This document shows, one piece after another, positions 20,501 through 32,500 of a stretch of DNA of 64,000 nt. The position numbers were made by a program, and so were the translations under genes. The notes under the pieces were generated by a model. That model made no database searches, was not told where the DNA came from, and saw nothing but the letters and a program-made list of their open reading frames with translations. Each line of letters begins with the position of its first letter. Within the stretch, counting starts at the first letter, position 1. The DNA is from Aplectana chamaeleonis. Its lineage: Eukaryota; Nematoda; Chromadorea; Rhabditida; Cosmocercidae. Where the stretch lies: assembly GCA_029168955.1 (NCBI GenBank), contig JAPDOI010000135.1, positions 1,492,501 through 1,556,500 of the forward strand, read 5' to 3'.

Positions 20501-23500
20501 ATACACTGCGCTATCGCTTTTTTCGTCGTCTTCCTCGATCGAATGGTGCTGGTCACATTCAATTCAATTCATTACATGGCGAACCCGTTTTCATCAAACA
20601 GTACAAAGAAACAAAAAAGAATTAAAACCACACAAAATCCATCAGTCATGGTTAAGAGCCACTCCCAGACCTCGGATAAACCCCACTCTAAACAGCTCAA
20701 TAAACTCGGTGCAGGCAGTATTTACTGAGAAACGCAATCGCACAGGTTGTCTAGACACAAGGATGGCCAGCTTCTTAGTGTTAGGACCACATGTGGTCGT
20801 AGACGCCCTCAGGTTGATTAGACGACCTGCACCACCATGTTGATTCTCGTCCTTGAAACAGGGTTTTTTCCCCTAATCGGGAAGCAACCATTCTTGCGAT
20901 TTTCATTGTTTCTTCGTGAATGCGGGGCTTTTCCTTTTCATCTTCATTTACAAAGTCTGCTTGACCGTCAGTGAAACATTTCTCCTGCAGCTTTCTTACT
21001 TTGCTCAAAGGCGGCATAAATTCCAAGGAGGGAGCAGAAGTGCATCGAAGAGAAGGACTTTAGGATATGATTGGATTATTAGCGCCGCAGGCATGACGTG
21101 AATTTGAGAAAGGGAAACAGCCAGCTTGGAGAGTCTTGGGTGTAGGGAGTTGGACTTTTGAAAGCGCTTTGACACTGTTGATTTTGCGGTTTTCTTATCT
21201 CAATTTTTAATCTTTGCGAAATCTAACTTGGACGAGGTAAGTGTAGCTCCTAGTGATCACTTCTGCTACTCAGACTCCTCTTGTAGTTGTGTTCCGTCAG
21301 AACGCTGTTGTTTGTGCTTGCCTTGGGAAAAACGTCAGGTGTTTCGGGAGGAACAGAGGGTGTTTCGGTGAAAATCAAGCGTTGAAGAAAGCGCCGAAGA
21401 GCGATCTCCTGGCCGACGATCCGATGCGACGAATTCAGCCTTCAAACGGCATCGGTCTGACGAAACTTCACTACGACTTCCTAAGTATGCAGGGGTTTGC
21501 TCGACTAGGAAAGCCCTGTGAGGGGCGTTCTAATAGTGAATCCTCAGAACTTATGCAGCGTTTGTTCCTGATTGATTAGTTTCATTGTCATAAATTTTCT
21601 CAACAGGGATATTTGCATATCCTCTCGCATATGTTTGCAGTGGAGCGAGCATCAGCCGATTTTAAATTTCCAAGACTGCTTTCCGGAAAGGCACCGACTT
21701 GCGCCATTAATAATAATAATTATTATTTATTACACAAGCGAGAGCTTATGTGAAGGTTTACAGATATAATTCAACAACGCAATGTCATGATAAGAGAATA
21801 TCTCCAACCACTTAACCCGGATCACTTGTCAATCTTCTAGGCCCCAGTTTTTTGCGGCCGAAGTTTTTTAAGGAGTTGAAGTTGCGTGGGACAGTCTCAA
21901 TCGCACCGAGACTTTCAAGCGATGGAATTGTTCTGTAGGTGAAGAAGTAGTGTTTGCAGTTGAGATTAGTTGAACAACGTTGGAATTTGATCTCACCTCC
22001 CCGTGTGCTGGAAACTCTCTAGGTAGCAAAATCATGCGAATTAAGACCGAACTCAGGGTTAAAAAAGATTTTATACAGAAGAAGTAAATCATTTATTTCC
22101 CTTCAATGAGCCAAAGCTCCGAGAGCCAAGATTTTATCCCTGTCAAATGGTGAAGGCATCTGCTCATACGGGATGAAACTGTGCATTCTTATCATCAATT
22201 TTCTCGTGAAACAGTTCTGCACTTTTTCTATTTCGCTTATATTCTTCTGTTTAAACGGACGAACGCCAGTTGAAAACTGGCGTTCCGTATTCGAGTACAG
22301 GCCTTACATTCGTTGTATAGGCTTCGACAAGCACAGAGTAATTCTTCGTTGTCAAGCCTCTAAATATTTTGTTTATAGCGAAATGGGCCTTTTTTGATAT
22401 CATATCGCAATGCTTGTCAAAACTGAGATCCTTAGTGATGATAAAACCTAAATCCTAGATCTGATCTACATCAATGATTCGCGTTCCATCGACATTGTAG
22501 TTTTTGCTCACATTGGTAATCCCCAAATGAAGTACTTTAGTTTTTTCTTTTGCCAACGGGAGATTCCAGTCGTGGGACCAAGTACTAATAATATCAATAG
22601 ACTGCTGTAGCAAGATACAGTTCTCCGGTTTGGAAACGTCCAGATAGATCTTGATATCGTCCGCAAATGCTCTGAAACCGGTGTCACAGGAACGGACAAG
22701 ACCGGCGATTTCATAAGTGAATATGTTGAAAAGGATGGGAGACAATACCCCGCCTTGCGGCACACCGCTCAGGACTGGCCTCCGAGTCGAGCGAGAGGAG
22801 TCTACACAGACTGAGAACGCCCTATCAGTTAGGAAAGAACGTATCCATGCAACCATACGCATCAAGCTATCGAGTATAACATTATTCAAGGTATCGGGGG
22901 CGAGGTGAATACTGTTTCGCAGGAGGGATATCACAAGGGAAGTATACAAAGCGTTTGTCGGACCTGCGGAAACGAATAGTATTGCTAGCATCTCTTGCGT
23001 ATAAACAGAAACTGCGCAGTACCACGTCCCGAGCCGCAGGTTCCGAGAAGTTATAAGCCAAAAACGGTCGATTTTTGCGGTTTGTGTACCTTTCAAAACG
23101 CGCATTAGTCTTCGAAAAATCCGGATACGGATCTCATATTCGTGTTCAGCGGCCAAAACTACCCCCCTCCCTGAGCAAAGTTTGAGGGGAAGCCCATTTT
23201 CCAAACTTTGTGCAGACTGATAGAATTTTGGACTTGTACGAATTTTAGGTTGGGCGGTTGACTTACTTGACTTAATCGGTTGGCTTTCGCCTGACGCGGT
23301 CATTCCGCATCTTCACCGAGGTGTGCCGTCCTAGTAGTCAGCCGTGTCCATTTTTCACGGTCTTCAGCCACAATTTGAACACATTCCATCCAGCTGTCAC
23401 TATTCCATTTCCTGCGAAACGAAACATCGCGCCTGAACTGTCTTTCGATGCCGAGTGACTTTAAATCCTCTTTAACCACATCCGTCCAGAACTTTCGCCT

Positions 23501-26500
23501 ACGCCCAGGTGGCCGTTTCCAGACAGGATTTGGAAGCATTTTTAAAGCGTGTTGTACGAGACGATCCGGCGTTCTTCTTAGTATATGCCCGAGCAGTCGA
23601 AGTCGACTTTCCATTGCTGCTTGAGATGGCGTTAGGAGATGCTGGCACCTCCCTCGTGTCAAGCGTTGATGTACTGCGTCGATTTCCTTGTAAAGGTCTT
23701 CGTTATGGCATACACGCGGCCAGAAATATCCAAGCAGACGCCTAAAAAGCTTCCTCTCCGTGCAATCCAACCTTTCCATCTGCGTTTTCGGTGCTGCCCA
23801 CGTCTCCGATCCGTACATCATGATAGGGCGAATAGTCCCTGATAGATGCCCTGATTGTGAATGTGCTGGACATGATTCATTGCATCTATATTCATGTCCC
23901 GCCAGACCTACAATGTTATCTGCTCGAGATCTATGGTACAGACCGTGTGAAGTGGCTAACTTCCTACGCCTCTGATGCGATGCTCTGTTCATGGCTGACA
24001 AGAAGAAGAAACTTCTGGTTGCCTCACTTACGGCCAAACGGCTTACTAGGCCTTACCTCACAGTTCCGAGGCCTTTTATAAAAACATGTTTCGATAGTAG
24101 TAGGTATGGACACAGCATTGACAGTACATCCAAGTGACAGTTTTCCAAATCCCTCAAATGCCTCACGAGATTTACAGGAGTTTTCCAAATTGGGCACTTC
24201 CATAGCTTTGCGAAAAAGAAAAGGGGAACGCGAATGCAATTTTAGAACATACAGAAAATTATCTCGGATTGAGCTTGAAACTTGCTTCTAGGGATTGTTT
24301 TGGGTGGGTGCTGTTTTTGAATTTGGGGTACATTTGTCAATATTGGAAAAATTACGTCTGATTTGGTCCGAAGCTTAAAAATGGGGGAAATTTTGCTGGT
24401 CAGACGCTACTTTCGACGATTTCGAGATTACTGCGATGAGAGCTCGTCTTAAAACTCCTACATAGGGGTTATTTGGGCTGCCTGACACAAATCTGTTATC
24501 AGTTTATCGATTTTCCTTGGGTATGTAACAGTGAGTATACGTTAGCTCGGACAAAGCCTCAGATTTCACCCAAAAATTTTCTGTGGGTGTTATTCGGGAC
24601 GCTGAACACGAACTTGAAGTCAATTTTTGGATTTTCGACATTTTAAGGTGAGTAACGCCGGTCAAAAGACATTATACCAGGTTGTTCAATAAGTTTTGTC
24701 CTTCGATAAGAGAAGGCGTTGCTACTAGTACAATTTTTTTTCTGTTTTGTTGGTACACTCTTCATATGAACGTATGTGAAGTTTCATTTCAATCTGTCAA
24801 TTCATTCTTTGTTTACAAGCCATTTAGTGTCGCCGTGTCACAGCAATGGAAAAAATTGAATATCGTGCAAAGATAAAATTCTTATTTTTGGAAGGTGTAA
24901 CACCAAAAGAACTTCAAGAACGAATGCTAAAAATGTATAATGATTGTTCACCTACAATTAGAACAGTAGAAAGATGGGTTGCTGAATCTAACCGTGGTCG
25001 TACAAGCCTTGAAGACGATCCACGTGAAGGACGTCCAAAAAGCGCTTCAACACCAGATTGACTTACTTGACTTAATCGGTTGGCTTTCGCCTGACGCGGT
25101 CATTCCGCATCTTCACCGAGGTGTGCCGTCCTAGTAGTCGGCCGTGTCCATTTTTCACGGTCTTCAGCCACAATTTGAACACATTCCATCCAGCTGTCAC
25201 TATTCCATTTCCTGCGAAACGAAACATCGCGCCTGAACTGTCTTTCGATGCCGAGTGACTTTAAATCCTCTTTAACCACATCCGTCCAGAACTTTCGCCT
25301 ACGCCCAGGTGGCCGTTTCCAGACAGGATTTGGAAGCATTTTTAAAGCGTGTTGTACGAGATGATCCGGCGTTCTTCTTAGTATATGCCCGAGCAGTCGA
25401 AGTCGACTTTCCATTGCTGCTTGAGATGGCGTTAGGAGATGCTGGCACCTGCCTCGTGTCAAGCGTTGATGTACTGCGTCGATTTCCTTGTAAAGGTCTT
25501 CGTTATGGCATACACGCGGCCAGAAATATCCAAGCAAACGCCTAAAAAGCTTCCTCTCCGTGCAATCCAACCTTTCCATCTGCGTTTTCGGTGCTGCCCA
25601 CGTCTCCGATCCGTACATCATGATAGGGCGAATAGCGGATAGGTAGACGCGCAACTTGACTTCCTTCGCGATGGTGGTAGACCACAAACACTTGGTTAGA
25701 GAATTGAATGCAGACGTAGCTTTTGCACATCGTTGTCGAATATCCGCTGCATAACTACCATCGTTCTTCAGCAAACAGCCCAAATAACAGAAATCGTCCA
25801 CCAGTTCGATACGTTGTCCGTCCACACAAACTCCAGTTGAAGGCCTCTGAGAGACCCACATCTGCTTGCATTTGTCGGGACGAAGACGAAGAACCATAGG
25901 CTGCGGCATACTTCGAAACGAGGTTCACAATCCTTTGCAGTTTTGCGTTGTTTTCAGCGAATAACACAATGTCGTCGGCGTACTCCAGGTCGACAAGGGA
26001 GCGTCCTGATGGTGTTAGGATCACATCCGCAGGAAACTGTTCTGCAACTCTACGCATGATGTCATCAACGGCGAAGTTGAAAAGAAAAGGTCATGCAACG
26101 GCTCCTTGCCTTACTCCTGTTTTACACCTCGAAAACTGACGTAAATCCGACAGGTGTACGAACTGCTGCTGTTGTTCCTTTGTTCATGTCCTCGATTAAC
26201 CGAACATACTTTTCCGGGACTCCATCTGCTCGCAGAGCATTTTGCAATCGATCACGATGAGGAGAGTCGAACGCGGCTTCAAAGTCCAAAAAAAGGTTGG
26301 GCGGTTATTTATATCAATTAGGGGTTCTGAAAGCACTTCAGAAAAATGTTCCCGATTTGACTTAAAATTCTCCCAGGGGGGGGGGGTTGGGGGCGCTGAT
26401 CACGATTCTAAGGTTTGTTTGTCGGTTTTCCAATGTTTTCGGCCTAAATTGCTCAAAGCGGGGGAATTTTAAGGGCGAAGCGCCACTTTCGAGATTTCCG

Positions 26501-29500
26501 GATTTCTTCGATTGATGTGCCTCAAAATCATTCTCTGGGGGTAATTTGATGAGCTTAACACGAACCTGAGGTCCGTTTGCTAATTTTCTACAGATTAAGG
26601 TATGCGGTGATTCTATCAAGGTCTCAGATTTGACTCAAAATTTGTATCCGGTTGTTATCCGGGGTGGTGACATCGAATCTGATGTACATTTGCCGATTTT
26701 TGAAGATTTAGGGTGGGGTTTGCCTCGTAAGTGGCATATTACCTACAGTAAACCTTAGAATTTTGACAAGCAGACCCCTGATACGTTTCTCAGCACCCTA
26801 GATTACCCCTACATATAAGTTTTCAGCAAAATCCGAAAAAAAATACGGAACACCTCAAAAAATTTCTGATGGGTACCCTTTCCATTTTGGGAAACTTTAA
26901 AAACGCTCATAACTTTTTGGAACCAGCAGCTCGGGGCGGGGTACTGCAAAGTTTTTACTATACATGATCAAGTGATACTGACCATATAATTCGTTTACGC
27001 AGATCAGACATACGCTTTGTATACTTCCCCTGTCAGCCAATCGAAGCGGGAGCGGAACAACTAACGCATGCTCCCATCTAGAAGGAACTTCTGTCCTAAA
27101 GAAGATCAAGTTGAAAAGAATTTCCAAATGAGTGGAAATGTGAACTGCTACCCTTTCAATAAACACGAATGGGTTGTTGTCAGGAGTAATGGAACAGCAG
27201 CTTGGCCATTTAGACAAAAGTTTAGCTGTTCCCGACACTTACAAATACATGCTGAAAACTATCAGCAAGTAACTACGCCTTTTGAAAGTCTTGAGGTAAG
27301 GAATTCACCATCAACACCATGTAGTGGACCAACTTTTTCCTTAGGTTTTAGCCTAGTACCCATGAATTTCAAAAAAGAATCTTGATTATTAGGTTCAGTT
27401 ACCTTTTTTTCACTCAAATATTATACTTATGAAGTTTTTTTTTCAAAAATATTTGACGCTGCCTGATACATATCCCAGTCTTCCATGTTATTAGTAGTCA
27501 TTGTTAGCTTGAATGCCTGGATCATGACTTCATGAAGCCTATTCAGATAATCTGGCAGATTGTTACTGTAAATGGGAATTTTTCGAAGCTCAACAAATAA
27601 ATCTATTACATGCTGAGAGGAAGTATCAAAACCCCAAAATGCCCTGGATTTCAGGGAGCTTATGGTAATACACGCTCTAGCTATGAAGTAAAACGCGCGC
27701 GTCGCGTTAAAACATGAATCTCGTGCAAGTCCCCCCCCCCATCGGTGTGAAGGGGGCTATCCCTAAGCTAGCGGCAGCGAATCGCCTGTGTACAACGAGG
27801 GCTCTAGACGAGGGAAAGGTGTGGTGGGCGGCAAATATCCGAATCTTACAACCCTTTCAGATCATTGACTTGCAGTCGATCACCTGTACCACTTTACCAT
27901 GCCAGACATTAACAATCCCGTATTATATTACAGTTGCAATGCAAATGCTTTGCGGAGATTTCAAGAGCGCCCTAATTAGGTTATGGCTTCGCGAGAATTT
28001 CGTGTCTTTCAAGAGGGATTTTTCAGGTCCGTTCACCGATATTGTCAATGCAACTTTGACGTTGACGAATCCAACCGATAAGCATGTTTGTTTCAAAGTG
28101 AAAACCACTGCACCGAAGCAATATTGCGTCCGTCCGAATTCAGGTAAAGGTTTTGGTCAGTGTTCAAATCACGTGATGAAGGGCGTATGGAGAGCATTTT
28201 TTAGGAGTTCTTACACCTGGGGAGTCAAAGCCAATCACCGTCATGCTGCAGCCGATGGATGGTGTCCCCACCGATGTGGGCCGCCATAAATTCATGGTTC
28301 AGACGTGCTTCTGCCCTCCTGGTCAAGTTGATCTCGACAACATCTGGAAGGTATGGCAGGAGAAAAAGGTCCAGTCTCTCAGAAACATATTGAATGATGG
28401 TTTAGAGCATACCACAGAATGAGCTGATGTATAGCAAGTTGATGGTAGTGTTCCAACAGCGTCAAGTCGATGCAGCCAGAAATGCTAAAGAGGAGTCGCC
28501 GCAGCTGGTGGCGTATAGTGGGTAGGTTGTCTTTGTAGATGCATACAAAAAGTCTGGCTTGATGTTGTTTATATTAAGCACGAGCACTGCAAGGCCTGAA
28601 GCATCAGCGTCAGCCGGGGACAATCTCACGGTGGGTTTGTTGCTCGTACTAGTCTTTTTAGACTTGCTTAACAGTGGCGTCGAAAGTTTTAGTCGGGCAT
28701 GGCGCGGCTGCGACTGCTGCTAATCGTCCTGGGGCGGCATGCACGTACGTGGCGGGTTAGGTTGGGGTTAGGCAGGGTTTGGAGCGTCGGCGCGTTTCAT
28801 GATTGATGTGCGAGTGCTGGAGATAATCAATAGTTGGGGTCTCAACGGGGTTTCGGCTGCCCCACCCTCCTAGGTAGGGTTTGGGAGGGAAAGATTTTTC
28901 AGTGCTAGCCTAGCCCCCTTTCAGCCCTCGCGCCGCTATCATCAAACGCGCCGACGCTTCAAACCCCGCCTGACCCCAACCTAACCCGCCCCCTACGTGC
29001 ATGCCGCCCCCGGTCAACTGCAGCGAACGGGCGTTGCGGACCCGGTGCGGCTCGAAGTCGCACTACTCTGCACTAGAATTTCGGCGGCAGTTGTGCATTT
29101 TGTTCAGTGATCGTTTTTAGGATCTGGAGGTGAAACTGAAGAGTGAAACCGAGCTGCGAATGAGGTTGGAGAAAGAACGTGGGGTCATGCAGCAGGAAAT
29201 CGACGAGCTGTTTAATGTGAGCTATTCATTCAAGATGCCCATTATATGTCCCAGCCTACTGCGCGCTGCGCCGGCGGCGCGTGTCGACACATCTCATTGG
29301 GGCGCGACAGCAGCTCCCCACATCTGACTCGGGGAGCCTTAAATTACGATTGCAGAGTGGACCTAGGTGTTAGGCTTCCGACCCAAGCATTTCCAGCAAT
29401 CAATTTGGGGCTAGACATGAACTAGACAACTCTATTATGCCGGTTTGGATTTCTTTCATTTTATTAAGCACCAACGATGGTTTTAGAAATGCATCCTGAT

Positions 29501-32500
29501 CTTGAAGACACATTTCAGTTACCAGAATACTGGAGCCATGTCTCAGTTGGGCGAGAGCTCGATTAACTGTGCACTTCGGCGCAGTATAAGAGACTCGCTG
29601 CCGAGATGTCTTACGTTCGTGCCGTGGCAGTGTGGAGGAAAGAAGATCGCCTCCGTGCAAACCGACGTCAACCCCTCCGAGAAGAGGGTTTTTGTCATGG
29701 GAGAGGTGCTGGTCGGCCGCAGCTCTCCTGAGGATTTATTACAAAGGGCCGGCGTCGAGAGGAATCCAGGTCCAGCACGGAAGTATCCATGTGCCACCTG
29801 CGGCGAGGATGTTACATGGCATAAAACAAGTGTCCAGTGCTTCGGATGCCAAAGGTGGGTGCACTTCTCCTGTTCGGACCTCAGTTCTGTGAGGCATCAT
29901 GACTCATCCTTTCGTTGTGTTCTATGCTCTGCCCCCAACAACTCTGATTCCTCAATTACCAACCGCCCCCTCTCCATTGTTCACATTAATCTCAACGGCC
30001 TTCGCAACAAGTTATCTGAACTCTCTCTATTCGCACGTTCTCATCACCCGGATGTTATCATGGTTCAAGAAACCAAGCTCTCTCCATCTACCACTTATCC
30101 CCAACCTAACATTCCGGGCTACACCGCCTATCACGTGCCAAGGACGGCTCTTGGGGGCGGAGTGTCTACTTTCGTGCAATCTGCCTTACCTTCTCATATT
30201 ATCCCTAATACTCCTAAGGACGGTGCTCTCGAGTACATTCCTGTCCACCTCCCCCTCAAAACCCCTTTATCTCTATTTAACATATATATTCCTCCTATAT
30301 CATCTTGTCCCCCCTCTTATAATCCTATTCCCCTCCTTAAGCAGTTGTACGACTGCTCACTCTCCCCTTCAGCTGTCTTTGCGGGTGACCTCAATGCTCA
30401 CACGTTCTGCTCCGCTCTTGATTCTGACGCCAGAGGGGAAGATGTCGAAGAATGGGCTGAGGAGTGTGACCTGGTTATCCTCAACGATGACCAGCCCACT
30501 CGTCTCCCTGCCAACGGCCGACCTTCTGGCCCGGACATCTCCCTTGTGTCATCCAATCTCTCTAATGCTTGCACGTGGTCCACATCCACAACTCTCTCCA
30601 GTGATCACATTCCCGTCTTTGTCTATATTGATCTCTCTGACTCTTGCCCCTTACTCTGGTTTTCGTCATCGTACTTATCTTAATTTAGGCCTAGCAGACT
30701 GGACCCTGTTCAGAGATGTTGCACTCCGCCATGCGGTCGACTACCCATGGAATGGTGATGTTCATCAGAAAGAGCGCCATCTAACAAGTGCCATCCGCAA
30801 GGCCATGAAAGCAGCAATCCCTGAGGGTCGTGTCAAGACCTTTTTTCCAAATGTCAGCAGGGAAATACTGCAGAAGATAAGAACTAGAGATGAGAAGAGA
30901 GCCGCAGACCATCTAGACCCGGAGATTGCTGTGCTGGATAATGAGATCAAGCAGGATCAGGATAAGAACAAGAGGGAATGCTGGGAGAAGTTCACTGAAA
31001 AGCTGAATTTCAAGGCGGACGGAACTACGACGTGGAAAGTGTTGAGGAAAATTTTCGGAAGGTCCGCTCCCCCGATGAGCTCCGCTATTGAGTTGGGGGA
31101 GAACGTCTTCAAATCAGGGAAAGCGGCTGCTTACGCACTCGGCAAGAATTTTTTCATCACACGTACCAAGCGAGGCGTGCAAAACAGAGTCACGGTTAGA
31201 GAGCTGAGCCGGTTGCCGCTCATGAACGCATCTGAGGCCTTTACTCTCACACAAGTAGAGAAGGCTGTCAAAGAAATGCGGAATTCGAAGGCTATCGGAC
31301 CTGACGGTATCTCCCCAGCCATCCTGAAGAAGCTTCCCACGGAACTTCTACCGATGCTTGCAGATATCATTAACACTTCTTTCCGGACCTGCACTCTACC
31401 CCAAGCTTGGAAGACAGCCAATGTGATACCGTTGCCAAAGCCAGGCAAGTCCCGAAGCACGGCAAAGGGCTTTCGACCAATAAGCCTGTTGGCGCCCGTC
31501 GCTAAATTAGCTGAAAAGTTGATCGTGACGGACCTGGCTGATCAAAATGAGCGACAGCACCATCAGCATGGGTTCAGGAAACTTCACTCCACTACTACAG
31601 CTGTATTGGAGATCGTGAGTTTTGCGGTCGATGGGTTCAACATGAGAAAGCCTCTGAGAACGGTGGCCGTCGCCCTCGACATGAGCAAAGCGTTTGACTC
31701 TGTTAACTTGGGACTGCTGTCCGAGAAACTGCTCAAGTCGTCGCTACCATCATGGCAGAAGCGATGGATTGCAGCATTCACTAAAGGCCGCCGTGCTAAG
31801 GTTTTGTTCCAGAATCATGTATCCGATAGCATTCCAATAGCAGCCGGTGTTCCGCAAGGCGGAGTGTTGTCCCCTGCCCTATTCAGCCTGTATCTTGAGG
31901 ACATTCCCGAGCCTCCCAGTGATGTAAGGATTGTTATGTTTGCCGACGACATCACCATCATGTGCCAGGATCGTGACCTGCAGATAGCCGCTAACAAGAT
32001 CAGCGCTTATCTCGTCGAGTTGAAGCTCTTCCTCGATAAAATGATGCTCACAGTCTCTGTCGCAAAGTCCTCTGTTTCAGTGTTCACAACAAACACCAAT
32101 GAACACAGTGCCCATCCAGGTGTCAAATGGGATGGTGAACTGTTGCCAGCAGCAAAATTCCCCAAGCTGCTTGGCCTTATTCTTGATCCCTCACTGAAGT
32201 TCCACAAAAACGCGGAACAGAAACAAACAGTCGTCAAGGCTAGGCTTAATATCTTGAGAGCTCTCGGAGGAACATCATGGGGAAGCAGTCGAGAGACTAT
32301 ATTGAGAACCCACGGAGCAATACTTCAGCCGGCTCTGGAATATGCGGCACCAGTGTGGCAGCATCTAGTGTCTGACAGCTCCTGGAATAAGCTGCAGCGT
32401 GTACAGAGTGCTGCGCTTAGAATTGCTACCGGTTGTGCAAGGAGCTCCCCGGTGGAGCATCTTCACGCGGAGGCCTGCATATTGCCGGTCAAGGAGCATT

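Larger units (their letters stand above)
22933..27033. mobile_element. Composite element with inverted family D/R1 ends
   Basis: The left end reads ACAAGGGAAGTATACAAAGC; the right end is its near-complement CGCTTTGTATACTTCCCCTG. Behind each end lies an R1 unit and then family D sequence, in inverted orientation. The interior carries two RTE fragments, a Vingi-like tail and a mariner. CR1-like reverse-transcriptase halves flank it in the same orientation, so it appears to have entered an older retroelement; part of that element is missing. Confidence 0.55.

Noticed and set aside
20781..21026. Minus-strand ORF with protein-like charged sequence
   Set aside because: No recognised domain, splice sites or repeat support; kept only as a remark.
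29899..30640. First ~245 codons of the long ORF that ends at 33009
   Set aside because: They overlap the endonuclease in a shifted frame and encode a low-complexity L/S/P string; only the part after about 30640 is real coding sequence.
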